From Paenibacillus antri (GTDB taxonomy: Bacteria > Bacillota > Bacilli > Paenibacillales > YIM-B00363): DNA of 64,000 bases. The notes below the pieces were generated by a model. That model was not told where the DNA came from. It saw nothing but the letters and a program-made list of their open reading frames with translations, and did no database searches. Positions 52,319-60,884 of the stretch are shown here, in pieces. How positions within the stretch are numbered: the stretch's first letter is position 1; the number at the start of each line of letters is the position of its first letter. The position numbers were made by a program, and so were the translations under genes. Where the stretch lies: positions 62,001 to 126,000 of the forward strand of contig NZ_VCIW01000018.1 in the NCBI RefSeq assembly GCF_005765165.1, read 5' to 3'.

Positions 52319-54070
52319 TTATTCCGCGGAGAAGAGGTATGCGTACACGGGCTGTCCGCCCGGAAGCAGTTCGACTTCTACGTCGGGGTACTGTTCTTCG
52401 AAAAAGCCGCGAAGACGGTTCGTCACCGCGTCGTCCGCCGATTCGCCGACGTAGACGGAGACGATCTCCTCCCCGTCGCTCAGCATGGAGCGCAGCAGCT
52501 CGGTGCACGTCTCGTACGGGTCGTCGTTCGACGCGACGATCTTGCCGTCCAAGATGCCGATATGATCGCCTTCCTTGATGTCGACGCCGTCGATGGACGT
52601 ATCGCGCACGGCGAACGTCACCTGGCCGGACTTCACGCGCTTCGCGGCGGAGGACATCGCCTCGCCGTTCCGTTCGAAGTCGGCGCCCTCTTGGAATGCG
52701 AGCACCGCGGCGATGCCCTGCTGGATCGTCTTCGTCGGCACGACGATCACTTGCTTCTCGGCGATGTCTTTCGCCTGGTTCGCCGCCATCACGATATTGG
52801 AGTTGTTCGGCAGCACGAACACGCGGTCCGACGGCACGCTGTCGATCGCGTTCAAGATGTCTTCCGTGCTCGGGTTCATCGTCTGCCCGCCGGACAATAC
52901 GAAGTCGACGCCGAGACTCGCGAAGATGTCGCTTAGTCCTTCGCCCGCCGCGACGGCGATCATGGCGAACGGCTTGCGCGGCGTCTCGACCGCGGCCATC
53001 GCCGGCTCGGCGTCCGTGATGACGTCGGTTTCGTAATCCTGCGACAAAATATGGCTGTGCTGCTCGCGCATGTTCTCGATCTTAATGCGCGTCAGATCGC
53101 CGAATTGCTGCGCGTACGTCATGACCTCGCCCGGATGCTCCGCGTGAATATGAATCTTTACGAGGTCGTCGTCCGCGACGACGAGCAGCGAATCGCCCAT
53201 GCCTTCGAGCTTCTCGCGGAACCCGGGCTCTTCGAAGACGACGCCCGGAATTTTCCCGCCCGGCGTCAGCCGCACGATAAATTCCGTACAGTAGCCGTGT
53301 TCGATCGATTCCGTCTCGATGTGCGCCTGAACCGGGGCATGCTTCTCCGCGGCGCGACGCGCCTGCTCGATCGACTCCGGCGGAATGACGGAGTAATCGG
53401 TCTTCGGCCCCCCGGCCGCGACCGGCTCGACGATCGAGGCCGCCGCCGGAACTTCGCCGGACAGGACGGCATAGAAGCCCTCGTATACGAATACGAGACC
53501 TTGGCCGCCGGAATCGACGACGCCGACCTGCTTCAGCACCGGAAGCAAGTCCGGCGTGCGGGCGAGGGCGAGCTTCGCCGCCTCCAGCGTGTCCCGCATG
53601 ACGGCGACGACGTCTCCGCCGCGGCGCGCGCTTTGGATCGCCGCCTTCGCGGCTTCCTTCGACACGGTCAGAATCGTGCCTTCGACAGGCCGTACGACGG
53701 CGGCGTACGCCGTCTCCACGCCTTGCTGCAGCGCTTGCGCGAATTGCGCGGCATCCGCCTTCTCGAGCGTAGCGACGCTCTTCGAGAAGCCGCGGAACAG
53801 CTGCGACAGGATGACGCCCGAATTGCCGCGCGCGCCCATCAGCAGCCCCTTGGCCATGACCTCGGCCGATCGGCCGAGGTGAGGAGAAGTCCTCTTCTTG
53901 AGTTCGTCCACTCCGGAGGTGAGAGTTAGATTCATGTTGGTGCCTGTGTCCCCGTCGGGAACGGGGAAGACGTTCAGGGCGTTCACTCGCTGCACGTTCG
54001 CGTGTAATCGTTCGGCTGCGGCCAACGCCATGGACGTAAACTCCGCTCCGTCAATAAAGCGCTTACTCAA
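52319..54070 (-). CDS. fakA: Fatty acid kinase subunit FakA (YloV)
   Basis: ATP-binding kinase that phosphorylates FakB-bound fatty acids. The 583-residue protein has an N-terminal DhaL domain (about 10-200) with NALNVFPVPDGDTGTNMNLT and GARGNSGVILSQLFRG, a middle DAK-like region, and a C-terminal domain ending GGQPVYAYLFSAE. The start is TTG at 54070 with AAGGAG upstream; the ATG overlapping that site is out of frame. It lies 17 bases after yloU. Confidence 0.93.
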   Translation of the reverse strand: MSKRFIDGAEFTSMALAAAERLHANVQRVNALNVFPVPDGDTGTNMNLTLTSGVDELKKRTSPHLGRSAEVMAKGLLMGARGNSGVILSQLFRGFSKSVATLEKADAAQFAQALQQGVETAYAAVVRPVEGTILTVSKEAAKAAIQSARRGGDVVAVMRDTLEAAKLALARTPDLLPVLKQVGVVDSGGQGLVFVYEGFYAVLSGEVPAAASIVEPVAAGGPKTDYSVIPPESIEQARRAAEKHAPVQAHIETESIEHGYCTEFIVRLTPGGKIPGVVFEEPGFREKLEGMGDSLLVVADDDLVKIHIHAEHPGEVMTYAQQFGDLTRIKIENMREQHSHILSQDYETDVITDAEPAMAAVETPRKPFAMIAVAAGEGLSDIFASLGVDFVLSGGQTMNPSTEDILNAIDSVPSDRVFVLPNNSNIVMAANQAKDIAEKQVIVVPTKTIQQGIAAVLAFQEGADFERNGEAMSSAAKRVKSGQVTFAVRDTSIDGVDIKEGDHIGILDGKIVASNDDPYETCTELLRSMLSDGEEIVSVYVGESADDAVTNRLRGFFEEQYPDVEVELLPGGQPVYAYLFSAE

Positions 54071-54087
54071 TTCGACATTCTCCTTCC

Positions 54088-54447
54088 TTATGATGAAACG
54101 CGAACTCCTTGAACGAAAATGTTGACGAAGTCGACATGCAGGCCGACGATATCGTTCAACACGTATTTCACTTTCGATTGAATGTTATGCGCCACTTCGG
54201 AAATCTTCGTACCGTAACTGACGATAATATACAAGTCGATATGCACGACATCCGCTTCGCGTCGCACGTCGACGCCTCGTCCGAGATTGTCGCGGCGAAG
54301 CAGTTCGGCGATGCCGTCTTTCAGCTTGTTCTTGGAGGCCATTCCTACAAGTCCATAACATTCCAGAGCCGCGGAGCCGGCGATCGTCGCGATGACTTCG
54401 TCGGTGACGTACACTTTCCCTCTTTCCGTGTCCAATTGAATGGGCAT
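54088..54447 (-). CDS. yloU: Asp23/Gls24 family protein YloU
   Basis: 119-residue Asp23/Gls24 (DUF322) protein, a family linked to envelope stress. Motifs are GKVYVTDEVIATIAGSAALE, GLVGMASKN and VDLYIIVSYG-like DLYIIVSYGTKISEVAHNIQ. First gene of the minus-strand run and divergent from rpmB. Confidence 0.92.
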   Translation of the reverse strand: MPIQLDTERGKVYVTDEVIATIAGSAALECYGLVGMASKNKLKDGIAELLRRDNLGRGVDVRREADVVHIDLYIIVSYGTKISEVAHNIQSKVKYVLNDIVGLHVDFVNIFVQGVRVSS

Positions 54448-54497
54448 CTATAACCTCTCCTTCATGGTATGTAATATTATGGACTAAACCTCATTGT

Positions 54498-54526
54498 ACT
54501 ATATTAGACCAAAGAAATAAATGCAA
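54498..54526 (-). promoter_or_regulatory. yloU-fakA promoter
   Basis: Minus strand TTGCAT (54526-54521), 17-base spacer, TATAGT (54503-54498). An overlapping TACAAT is an alternative -10. Confidence 0.55.
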
Positions 54527-54544
54527 TCCCCCAACAACTTCGCG

Positions 54545-54574
54545 TTGACTGGCGCCCATGCCATATGCTATATT
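54545..54574 (+). promoter_or_regulatory. rpmB promoter
   Basis: TTGACT (54545-54550), 18-base spacer, TATATT (54569-54574) preceded by TGC. Strong sigma-A promoter, divergent from that of yloU. Confidence 0.8.
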
Positions 54575-54610
54575 AATAACTATGTTTGCCACGGAAGGGT
54601 GGTGTCTGCA

Positions 54611-54799
54611 ATGTCCAGAGTATGCTATATTACCGGCAAGAAGCCGGGGTCCGGCAACCACGTATCGCACGCGAACAACCGCAACCGCCGTTCGTGGGGC
54701 GTGAACGTCCAGAAGGTACGGATTCTTGTGAACGGGAAGCCGAAGCGCGTGTACGTGAGCACTCGTGCGCTGAAATCGGGGTTAATCACCCGCGTATAA
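54611..54799 (+). CDS. rpmB: 50S ribosomal protein L28
   Basis: 62-residue L28: [20 protein letters not shown] then [20 protein letters not shown]. One cysteine (C5) remains, so this is the zinc-free type. It stands alone on the plus strand between spoVM and yloU, the B. subtilis arrangement, with its own promoter and terminator. Confidence 0.98.
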   Translation: MSRVCYITGKKPGSGNHVSHANNRNRRSWGVNVQKVRILVNGKPKRVYVSTRALKSGLITRV

Positions 54800-54815
54800 T
54801 TTCAAACACGCCGCT

Positions 54816-54854
54816 GACAAGAGGAGGATGCTTACGCATCCTCCTCTTCTTGTC
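54816..54854 (+). terminator. Terminator after rpmB
   Basis: AAGAGGAGGATGC/GCATCCTCCTCTT perfect stem with TTAC loop, then CTTGTCGT. Confidence 0.8.
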
Positions 54855-54889
54855 GTATGTATCGCTGCTTGTTTCTTTTCGAAAAGGAC

Positions 54890-54912
54890 AAAAAGCACCG
54901 TTCAGGTGCTTT
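54890..54912 (-). terminator. Terminator after spoVM
   Basis: Minus-strand AAGCACC/GGTGCTT with TGAAC loop and TTTTTG. Confidence 0.8.
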
Positions 54913-54950
54913 CATCGATGTTCCCCAAATGGCGCCCACGGAAACCCTTG

Positions 54951-55031
54951 TCAGTTTTTGTTAAAAGCGTTTAACAAAGTTTTCACGAATCCGCCTAAGA
55001 ATTTAGGTAGTTTGATTGTATAAAACTTCAT
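54951..55031 (-). CDS. spoVM: Stage V sporulation protein M
   Basis: 26-residue amphipathic peptide that recognises the convex forespore membrane and anchors SpoIVA and the coat. It reads MKFYTIKLPKFLGGFVK then TLLNAFNKN, nearly the B. subtilis peptide, including the proline at position 9. GAGGAGGGG precedes the ATG. It lies between rpe and rpmB; the thiN (thiamine pyrophosphokinase) gene found there in B. subtilis is missing. Confidence 0.95.
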   Translation of the reverse strand: MKFYTIKLPKFLGGFVKTLLNAFNKN

Positions 55032-55102
55032 CTCTACCCCTCCTCGCAAAGTTTCCGCCGCTCACGATTCCGTACGTTCCCCACTACAAGCCTTATAGCC
55101 CT

Positions 55103-55130
55103 ATTGTATTCAGGGATTCCGGAAATGTGC
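55103..55130 (-). promoter_or_regulatory. Candidate sigma-E promoter of spoVM
   Basis: Minus strand GCACATT (55130-55124), 13-base spacer, AATACAAT (55110-55103). Each element departs from the sigma-E pattern (KMATATT, CATACAnT) at one position. B. subtilis spoVM is sigma-E dependent. Confidence 0.5.
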
Positions 55131-55160
55131 CTACTTTCCTTCCGAGGGACAAAAATTTGT

Positions 55161-55823
55161 TCAGAGGGCCGCGTCGGCGCGCAGCTCGGCCATCGCCTTC
55201 GCGCGATCGCGCACGCCGAAGACGGAGCTTCCCGCGACGAGCACCGAGGCTCCCGCCTCCGTGACGAGGCGCGCCGTGCCTTGCGCGATGCCGCCGTCTA
55301 CTTGAATGGCTACGCGGCCGTCCAAGCCGTCCTCGCGGATCCATTCGCGGAGCGCCGCGATCTTCTTCAGCGTCGAAGGGATGAACGCCTGACCGCCGAA
55401 GCCGGGATTCACCGTCATGACGAGCACGAGATCGATGTCCGCCAATACCGGCCGCACCCATTCCGCGGGCGTCGCCGGGTTCAATGCGACGCCGGCCTTC
55501 ACGCCGCGCGCCTTGATCGTTTGAATCGTCCGATGCAGATGCGCGCATGCCTCGACATGCACGGTCACGCCGTCCGCGCCCGCGTCCACGAACGCGTCGA
55601 CGTACGCTTCGGGCTTCTCGATCATCAGATGCACGTCCATGAACAGCGACGTGCGCGGCCGAAGCGCTTCGACCACGAGCGGGCCGAACGTAATGTTCGG
55701 CACGAATTTGCCGTCCATTACGTCCAGATGCAGCCAATCCGCGCCGCCTTGCTCGATATCCCGCACTTCCTCCGCGAGCGTCGCGAAGTTGGCGGCGAGC
55801 AGCGATGGAGCGATGATCGCCAT
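55161..55823 (-). CDS. rpe: Ribulose-phosphate 3-epimerase
   Basis: Pentose-phosphate enzyme interconverting ribulose-5-P and xylulose-5-P. The 220-residue TIM barrel begins IIAPSLLAANFATL and has WLHLDVMDGKFVPNIT, VLVMTVNPGFGGQ and IQVDGGIAQGTA, with metal-binding His/Asp residues. It lies one base after rsgA. Confidence 0.97.
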   Translation of the reverse strand: MAIIAPSLLAANFATLAEEVRDIEQGGADWLHLDVMDGKFVPNITFGPLVVEALRPRTSLFMDVHLMIEKPEAYVDAFVDAGADGVTVHVEACAHLHRTIQTIKARGVKAGVALNPATPAEWVRPVLADIDLVLVMTVNPGFGGQAFIPSTLKKIAALREWIREDGLDGRVAIQVDGGIAQGTARLVTEAGASVLVAGSSVFGVRDRAKAMAELRADAAL

Positions 55824-55824
55824 A

Positions 55825-56733
55825 TCAATACCTCCGTTTTCTATCCCGGATCTCGACCGCGAACGCAGCGTAATGCTCGTACCGCCGCTTGTCCGCTTCG
55901 CCGGACGCTACCGCTTCCAGGACGCGGCAGCCCGGTTCTTTCAGGTGGAGGCAGCCGCGGAACTTGCAGCCGTTCGACAGCTCCGCGAACTCCGGGAACG
56001 CCTCCGTCAACGCCTCGGGCTCCATCTCGGGAAACTCGAGCGTCGAAAATCCGGGCGTGTCCGCGAGCATGCCGCGCGCTCCGACGCGGAACAGCTCCAC
56101 GTGGCGGGTCGTATGCTTGCCTCGTCCCAGCTTCTCGCTGATCTCGTTCGTCGCGAGCAGCAGCCCCGGCGCGAGCCGATTGAGCAGCGAAGACTTGCCG
56201 ACGCCGGACTGACCCGCGATGACCGTGATGCGGCCTTCCAGCTCGCCGAGCAGGCCCGCGATCCCCTCGCCTCCGCGAGAGCTCGTCAAATAGACGGGAT
56301 AGCCGATGCGCTCGTACGTCGCCCGCAGCTCGGCGATCTCCGCCTTGAGATCGGCCGCCTCCGGCTTCTCCAATAAATCCGCCTTCGTGAAACAGAGGAT
56401 CGAACGCAAGCCGGCCAGCTCGGACAACGCTAAAAATTTGTCGAGCAGCGACCGGTTGATGTCCGGCCGCGTCACCGCGAAGACGATCAGCGCCGTGTCC
56501 ACGTTGGCGATCGGCGGGCGCACGAGCTCCGTCGACCGAGGCGCAAGCTCGACGACCGTGCCTTCGCCGGAGCCGTCGACCTTCGCCTCGAAGCGGACGC
56601 GGTCGCCGACGAGCGGCGACACCCCCTGCTTCTTAAACAACCCCCGCGCCCGGCAGGCGACGACGTCGCCGCCGTCGTCCGGCTGCACGTAATAAAATCC
56701 GCTGAGCGCCTTCACAATCAAGCCATCCTGCAT
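55825..56733 (-). CDS. rsgA: Ribosome small-subunit GTPase RsgA (CpgA)
   Basis: Circularly permuted GTPase that checks late 30S assembly. The 302-residue protein has an OB fold (1-70), G4 FTKADL before G1 GQSGVGKSSLLNRL and DTPGFSTLE, and a C-terminal zinc motif CKFRGCLHLKEPGCRV. It lies in the stp-prkC-rsgA-rpe operon; the B. subtilis homologue is a PrkC substrate. Confidence 0.96.
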   Translation of the reverse strand: MQDGLIVKALSGFYYVQPDDGGDVVACRARGLFKKQGVSPLVGDRVRFEAKVDGSGEGTVVELAPRSTELVRPPIANVDTALIVFAVTRPDINRSLLDKFLALSELAGLRSILCFTKADLLEKPEAADLKAEIAELRATYERIGYPVYLTSSRGGEGIAGLLGELEGRITVIAGQSGVGKSSLLNRLAPGLLLATNEISEKLGRGKHTTRHVELFRVGARGMLADTPGFSTLEFPEMEPEALTEAFPEFAELSNGCKFRGCLHLKEPGCRVLEAVASGEADKRRYEHYAAFAVEIRDRKRRY

Positions 56734-56766
56734 GCGTTCCGCTTGCCTCCCGCTAGAAACTTAAGT

Positions 56767-58926
56767 TTATAGGCCTTCGACGGTCTGTTCCGTCCCGTCC
56801 GACGGGCTCTGGCCTTCCTCGTCTCCCGGTTCGCCGTCGACCGGCTCCGCGGGTTCCTCCTCGAACGCCTCCGGCTCTTCCTGACGCGGCGCGTTCGCCG
56901 AACCGCCGCTTTCTTCCGCTTGCCTGTGCGTCCAAGTATATTGATCGAGCTTCGCATCGTCCAGGAACACTTCGATCGATGCGTTCTTGCTCGGCGACGT
57001 AACGACCTCGAAGGTGAACGACTGTTCGGACGACACCTTCTGATTTACCGCCTCGACGCGTTCGCCCATAGCGTCGGTGACGAGAATGCGAACGGCGCTC
57101 TCGGCGCCTTGCTCCTTCGGTCCGATGACGACGGTATACGTCGTCGCGCGAGCCTCCTTCGGCAGCCCATCGCTGATATAAATCATGATGCCTTCGCCCG
57201 GCGGCTTCACCGGGTCGCCCGGCTGATACGGGAATTGCTTGAACACGCGGCCCTTCTCGAAGTAGGCGGGCTCGCGGACGATGTTTTTCTCCAGCAGTTC
57301 AAGGCCCGCGCGCTCCAGCATCGCCTGCGCTTCTTGCGCGGTCAGTCCGAGCAGCTCCGGCATGTCGGTCTCTTCGCGCCCCCGGCTGACGACGACGCGC
57401 ACCGACGTATCGAGCGGATCGATCGGCTGCAGCGCCGGCGGGAATTGCTCGATGATGCCGCCCGCGCCTTCCTTGTCGCTGAAGTCAGCGTCGAATTGGA
57501 CGCTCTCGTCGGGAATGCCGAGCTCCTCGAGGGCGGCTCTCGCCTCCGCCTCCGTCAGGCCGACGAGCGCCGGCATCTCGACCATCTCGATCCCCTTGCT
57601 GACGTACAAGCGGATCGGCATCGTTCCCTTCACCTTCTCGCCCGCCTTCGTCTGCGAGATAACGTAATCGAGCGGCACTTCGCGATTGTATTCGTAGACG
57701 ATCGGATCCTCTACGACGAGTCCGGCCGCCTCGATCTCGGTTATCGCCCGCTCGAGCGGCAGCCCTTCGACGAGCGGCACCTCGACGGTCGGGATGACGA
57801 AGATCTCCTGTACCTTGTTCACGCCCCACCATGCGCCGCCGAGCAGCACGAGCAGGATGCCGAACCAGACGAGCGGCTTCACCCAAGGATTCCCTCTGCG
57901 CTCCTCTTCCTCTTCGTCCACGTAGCTGCCGTCCCGCCATACCGGCGCGCCGGACGCGCTTTGAGAGGCTTCGCCGCTTCCGGCTCCGTCCAGCGCTCCC
58001 GGACGACCCGCAGGCTTCATGTCGCCGCGGATGGCCGGAATGACCCGCGTCGCCTCCGCGTCGTCTTCCGCGTCGCTGGCGTATGTCCACTTCGGCTCGT
58101 CCCTACGCTCGGGCGCGAGGCACGTTTCCAAGTCCCGCAGCATCTCTCCGGCCGAGACGTATCGCTCTTCCGGCCGTTTGCGAAGCGACTTAAGGATCAC
58201 GTTTTCCACGCTTTGGGGAATCATCGGATTGACGGCCCGCGGTTCCTCGACGGGCTCCTGCAGATGCTTCAACGCGACGCTGATCGGGCTTTCTCCGATG
58301 AACGGAAGTCTCGCCGTCAGCATCTGGTACAAGACGATACCGAGGGAATACAAGTCCGACTTCTCCCCCGCGGTCACGCCCTTGGCGTGCTCCGGCGAGA
58401 AATAGTGAACCGAACCGATGACGGAGCCCGTCTGCGTAATCGTCGACGTCGTGATCGCCCGCGCGATGCCGAAGTCGGTCACCTTCACGCGGCCGTTCTT
58501 GCCGATCAATATGTTATGAGGCTTAATGTCCCGATGGATAATGCCGTTCGCATGCGCATGCTCGAGTGCGTCGCAAATTTGCGTCGCGATATGTACGGCT
58601 TCCGCGGTTTGCAGCGGAGCCTGCGCCTTGATGATATCGTTCAGGTTGGAGCCTTCGATATACTCCATAACGATGAAATGCGTCTCTTCGTCTTGCCCGA
58701 CGTCGTAGATGCTTACGACGTTCGGATGGGACAACGACGCGGCGGATTGCGCCTCTCTCCGGAAGCGACGGATGAACTCCTCGTCGTGTACGTATTGCTG
58801 ACGGAGCACCTTGACCGCCACGTGCCGATTCAGCAGCGTGTCCCTCGCCTTGTACACCAAGGCCATGCCCCCGCCTCCGACGCGTTCGATCAATTCGTAT
58901 CGCCCCGATAAAGTCGTTCCGTTCAT
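56767..58926 (-). CDS. prkC: Serine/threonine kinase PrkC with PASTA repeats
   Basis: Membrane kinase that senses muropeptides and controls germination and cell-wall growth. The 719-residue protein has a kinase domain (about 1-265; GGGGMALVYKARD, VKVLRQ, HRDIKPHNILIG, VTDFGIARA), one membrane helix (about 352-372), three or so PASTA repeats (about 380-585), a further extracellular beta-rich domain, and an acidic Pro/Glu tail. It lies 27 bases after its antagonist phosphatase. Confidence 0.96.
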   Translation of the reverse strand: MNGTTLSGRYELIERVGGGGMALVYKARDTLLNRHVAVKVLRQQYVHDEEFIRRFRREAQSAASLSHPNVVSIYDVGQDEETHFIVMEYIEGSNLNDIIKAQAPLQTAEAVHIATQICDALEHAHANGIIHRDIKPHNILIGKNGRVKVTDFGIARAITTSTITQTGSVIGSVHYFSPEHAKGVTAGEKSDLYSLGIVLYQMLTARLPFIGESPISVALKHLQEPVEEPRAVNPMIPQSVENVILKSLRKRPEERYVSAGEMLRDLETCLAPERRDEPKWTYASDAEDDAEATRVIPAIRGDMKPAGRPGALDGAGSGEASQSASGAPVWRDGSYVDEEEEERRGNPWVKPLVWFGILLVLLGGAWWGVNKVQEIFVIPTVEVPLVEGLPLERAITEIEAAGLVVEDPIVYEYNREVPLDYVISQTKAGEKVKGTMPIRLYVSKGIEMVEMPALVGLTEAEARAALEELGIPDESVQFDADFSDKEGAGGIIEQFPPALQPIDPLDTSVRVVVSRGREETDMPELLGLTAQEAQAMLERAGLELLEKNIVREPAYFEKGRVFKQFPYQPGDPVKPPGEGIMIYISDGLPKEARATTYTVVIGPKEQGAESAVRILVTDAMGERVEAVNQKVSSEQSFTFEVVTSPSKNASIEVFLDDAKLDQYTWTHRQAEESGGSANAPRQEEPEAFEEEPAEPVDGEPGDEEGQSPSDGTEQTVEGL

Positions 58927-58953
58927 CCGCTTCTCTCCCCTTTCGTCTCGGCG

Positions 58954-59691
58954 TTATGAACCATTTTCGATCAGCACCACCGATATATTATCGTCTCCGC
59001 CCGCGTTCAGCGCGTACTCGACGAGGCGGTCCACCTTCTCGCTCAGCGTTCCTTCTCCGCGCACCGTGCGCGTCATCTCCGATTCCGGCACCAGATTCGA
59101 GAGCCCGTCGCTGCACAGCAGCAACAGATCCCCCGCCGACCACGGCAAAAAGACAAGGTCGACGTCCACGTCCGCCTCCGTGCCGAGCGCTCTCGTAATC
59201 ACGTTGCGGCGCGGATGTACCGCGGCCTCGTCCGGCGTCAGCTGTCCGGTCTTCACGAGCTCGTTGACGAGCGTATGGTCTTCGGTGATTTGCGAAACCG
59301 TCTCATGATTTATGTAGTAAGCCCTTGAATCGCCGATATGACCGATCAATACGCGGGAGGCGTCGGCGAGCGCCGCCGTGACCGTCGTGCCCATCCCCCG
59401 ATAATGCTCTTTCCCCGAAGCGACTTCGAATACTTTGGCGTTCGCCTCGCGAATCGCGTCGACGAGACGCGCCTTCCGTTCGGCGTCGTCGAGCTCGCCC
59501 GAGACGCGTACGAGCGCGCTCTCCAATAGCTCGATCGTAATTTGGCTGGCCGTGTCTCCGGCTTGATGGCCGCCCATGCCGTCGGCGACGATGGCGAGCG
59601 TGCAGCCCGCCACCCCGTCCTTCACGACGATCCGATCTTCGTTGACCGACCGCACGCGGCCGACATCGGTTTTATACGCTGTTTTCAACAT
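58954..59691 (-). CDS. stp: PP2C-type protein phosphatase Stp (PrpC)
   Basis: Metal-dependent phosphatase that reverses PrkC phosphorylation. 245 residues: TDVGRVRSVNEDR, VADGMGGHQAGDTAS, IGHIGDSRAYYI, SDGLSNLV and GGDDNISVVLI are the PP2C metal motifs. The ATG at 59691 (MLKTAYKTDVGR) is the family start; the open frame upstream overlaps rlmN. It lies 5 bases after rlmN. Confidence 0.96.
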   Translation of the reverse strand: MLKTAYKTDVGRVRSVNEDRIVVKDGVAGCTLAIVADGMGGHQAGDTASQITIELLESALVRVSGELDDAERKARLVDAIREANAKVFEVASGKEHYRGMGTTVTAALADASRVLIGHIGDSRAYYINHETVSQITEDHTLVNELVKTGQLTPDEAAVHPRRNVITRALGTEADVDVDLVFLPWSAGDLLLLCSDGLSNLVPESEMTRTVRGEGTLSEKVDRLVEYALNAGGDDNISVVLIENGS

Positions 59692-59696
59692 CAGAT

Positions 59697-60767
59697 TCAC
59701 CTCGCGGTCGACTCCATATGCTTCGCCCGCAGCTGGCCGCAGGCGGCTGCGATATCGTGCCCCTGCTCCCTGCGGATCGTCGTGTTCACCTGTTTCGACT
59801 CCAGAATGCGTTTGAATTCGAAAATGTGCTCCTTCGGCGTACGAACGTAATCGCGCTCCGGCACGTAGTTGACCGGAATGAGGTTGACGTGGCACAACAT
59901 TCCCTTCAGCACGGCGCCCAATTCCTCGGCGTGTTCCGGCTGATCGTTGACGCCGTTGATAAGCGCGTACTCGAACGTAATGCGGCGGCCCGTCTTCTCG
60001 ATGTAATACCGGCAGGCGTCCATGACGTCCGCGAACGGGAACCGCCGGTTGACCGGCATCAACTTCGAACGCAGCGCGTCGTTCGGCGCGTGAATCGAAA
60101 TCGCGAGGTTGATCTGCGTATTCCAATCGGCGAACTCGCGAATTTGCGGCACGATGCCGCTCGTCGACACGGTGACGTGACGTTGGCCGATCTTCATGCC
60201 TTTGTCGTGCACCATGAGCGCGAGGAACGTCTTCGTAGCTTCGTAGTTTTCGAACGGCTCGCCCGAACCCATCACGACGATGCTGCTGATTCGCTCGTTC
60301 GTCGCGTCGAGCAGTCGCTGGGCGTACACGACCTGCGCCACGATCTCGCCCGCGTACAGATTGCGCTTCAGCCCGCCGAGCGTCGACGCGCAGAACGTGC
60401 AGCCGATCCGGCAGCCGACCTGCGTCGTCACGCAGATGCTGATGCCGTAATTATGCCGCATGACGACCGTCTCGATCGCATGATTGTCGTAGAGGCCGAA
60501 CAGAAACTTAATCGTGCCGTCCTTCGACTCCAGCTTCGTGATTTCGTTCAGCGTGACGAATTGGTAACTCGCCTTCAGCTTCTCCCGAAGCTCCTTCGAT
60601 AGATTCGACATGTCGTCGAAGTCGACGACCCGCTTGCCGTAGAGCCAGTCGAAAATTTGTCCCGCGCGGAACGCCGGCTCGCCCTGCGATTTCAACCAGT
60701 CCTGCAACGCTTCCAGCGTCAGGTCGTAGATGAAAGGTTTCTCCGGCAGCTGTATCTCTTTTTTCAT
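59697..60767 (-). CDS. rlmN: 23S rRNA/tRNA adenine-C2 methyltransferase RlmN
   Basis: Radical-SAM enzyme that methylates A2503 of 23S rRNA and A37 of tRNAs. The 356-residue protein has the iron-sulfur triad C-x3-C-x2-C in [11 protein letters not shown] and the SAM motif [13 protein letters not shown] -10-like TACAAT (60853-60848) and a hairpin GGGCGCC/GGCGCCC lie in the 117-base gap upstream, so it may have its own promoter. Confidence 0.96.
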   Translation of the reverse strand: MKKEIQLPEKPFIYDLTLEALQDWLKSQGEPAFRAGQIFDWLYGKRVVDFDDMSNLSKELREKLKASYQFVTLNEITKLESKDGTIKFLFGLYDNHAIETVVMRHNYGISICVTTQVGCRIGCTFCASTLGGLKRNLYAGEIVAQVVYAQRLLDATNERISSIVVMGSGEPFENYEATKTFLALMVHDKGMKIGQRHVTVSTSGIVPQIREFADWNTQINLAISIHAPNDALRSKLMPVNRRFPFADVMDACRYYIEKTGRRITFEYALINGVNDQPEHAEELGAVLKGMLCHVNLIPVNYVPERDYVRTPKEHIFEFKRILESKQVNTTIRREQGHDIAAACGQLRAKHMESTAR

Positions 60768-60884
60768 AGGTATCCCTGCTTTCTGCCGTCTCGGGCCGAC
60801 GGGCGCCAGCCTATTCCGCGGCGCCCTCCGCCGAAACTCTTCTTTCTATTGTAAACGTTCGTCCGCCTTTTTAACACATCTCTT

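Noticed and set aside
56920-58911. A 663-codon plus-strand frame opposite prkC
   Set aside because: Same GC shadow effect; Arg/His-rich product and no ribosome site.
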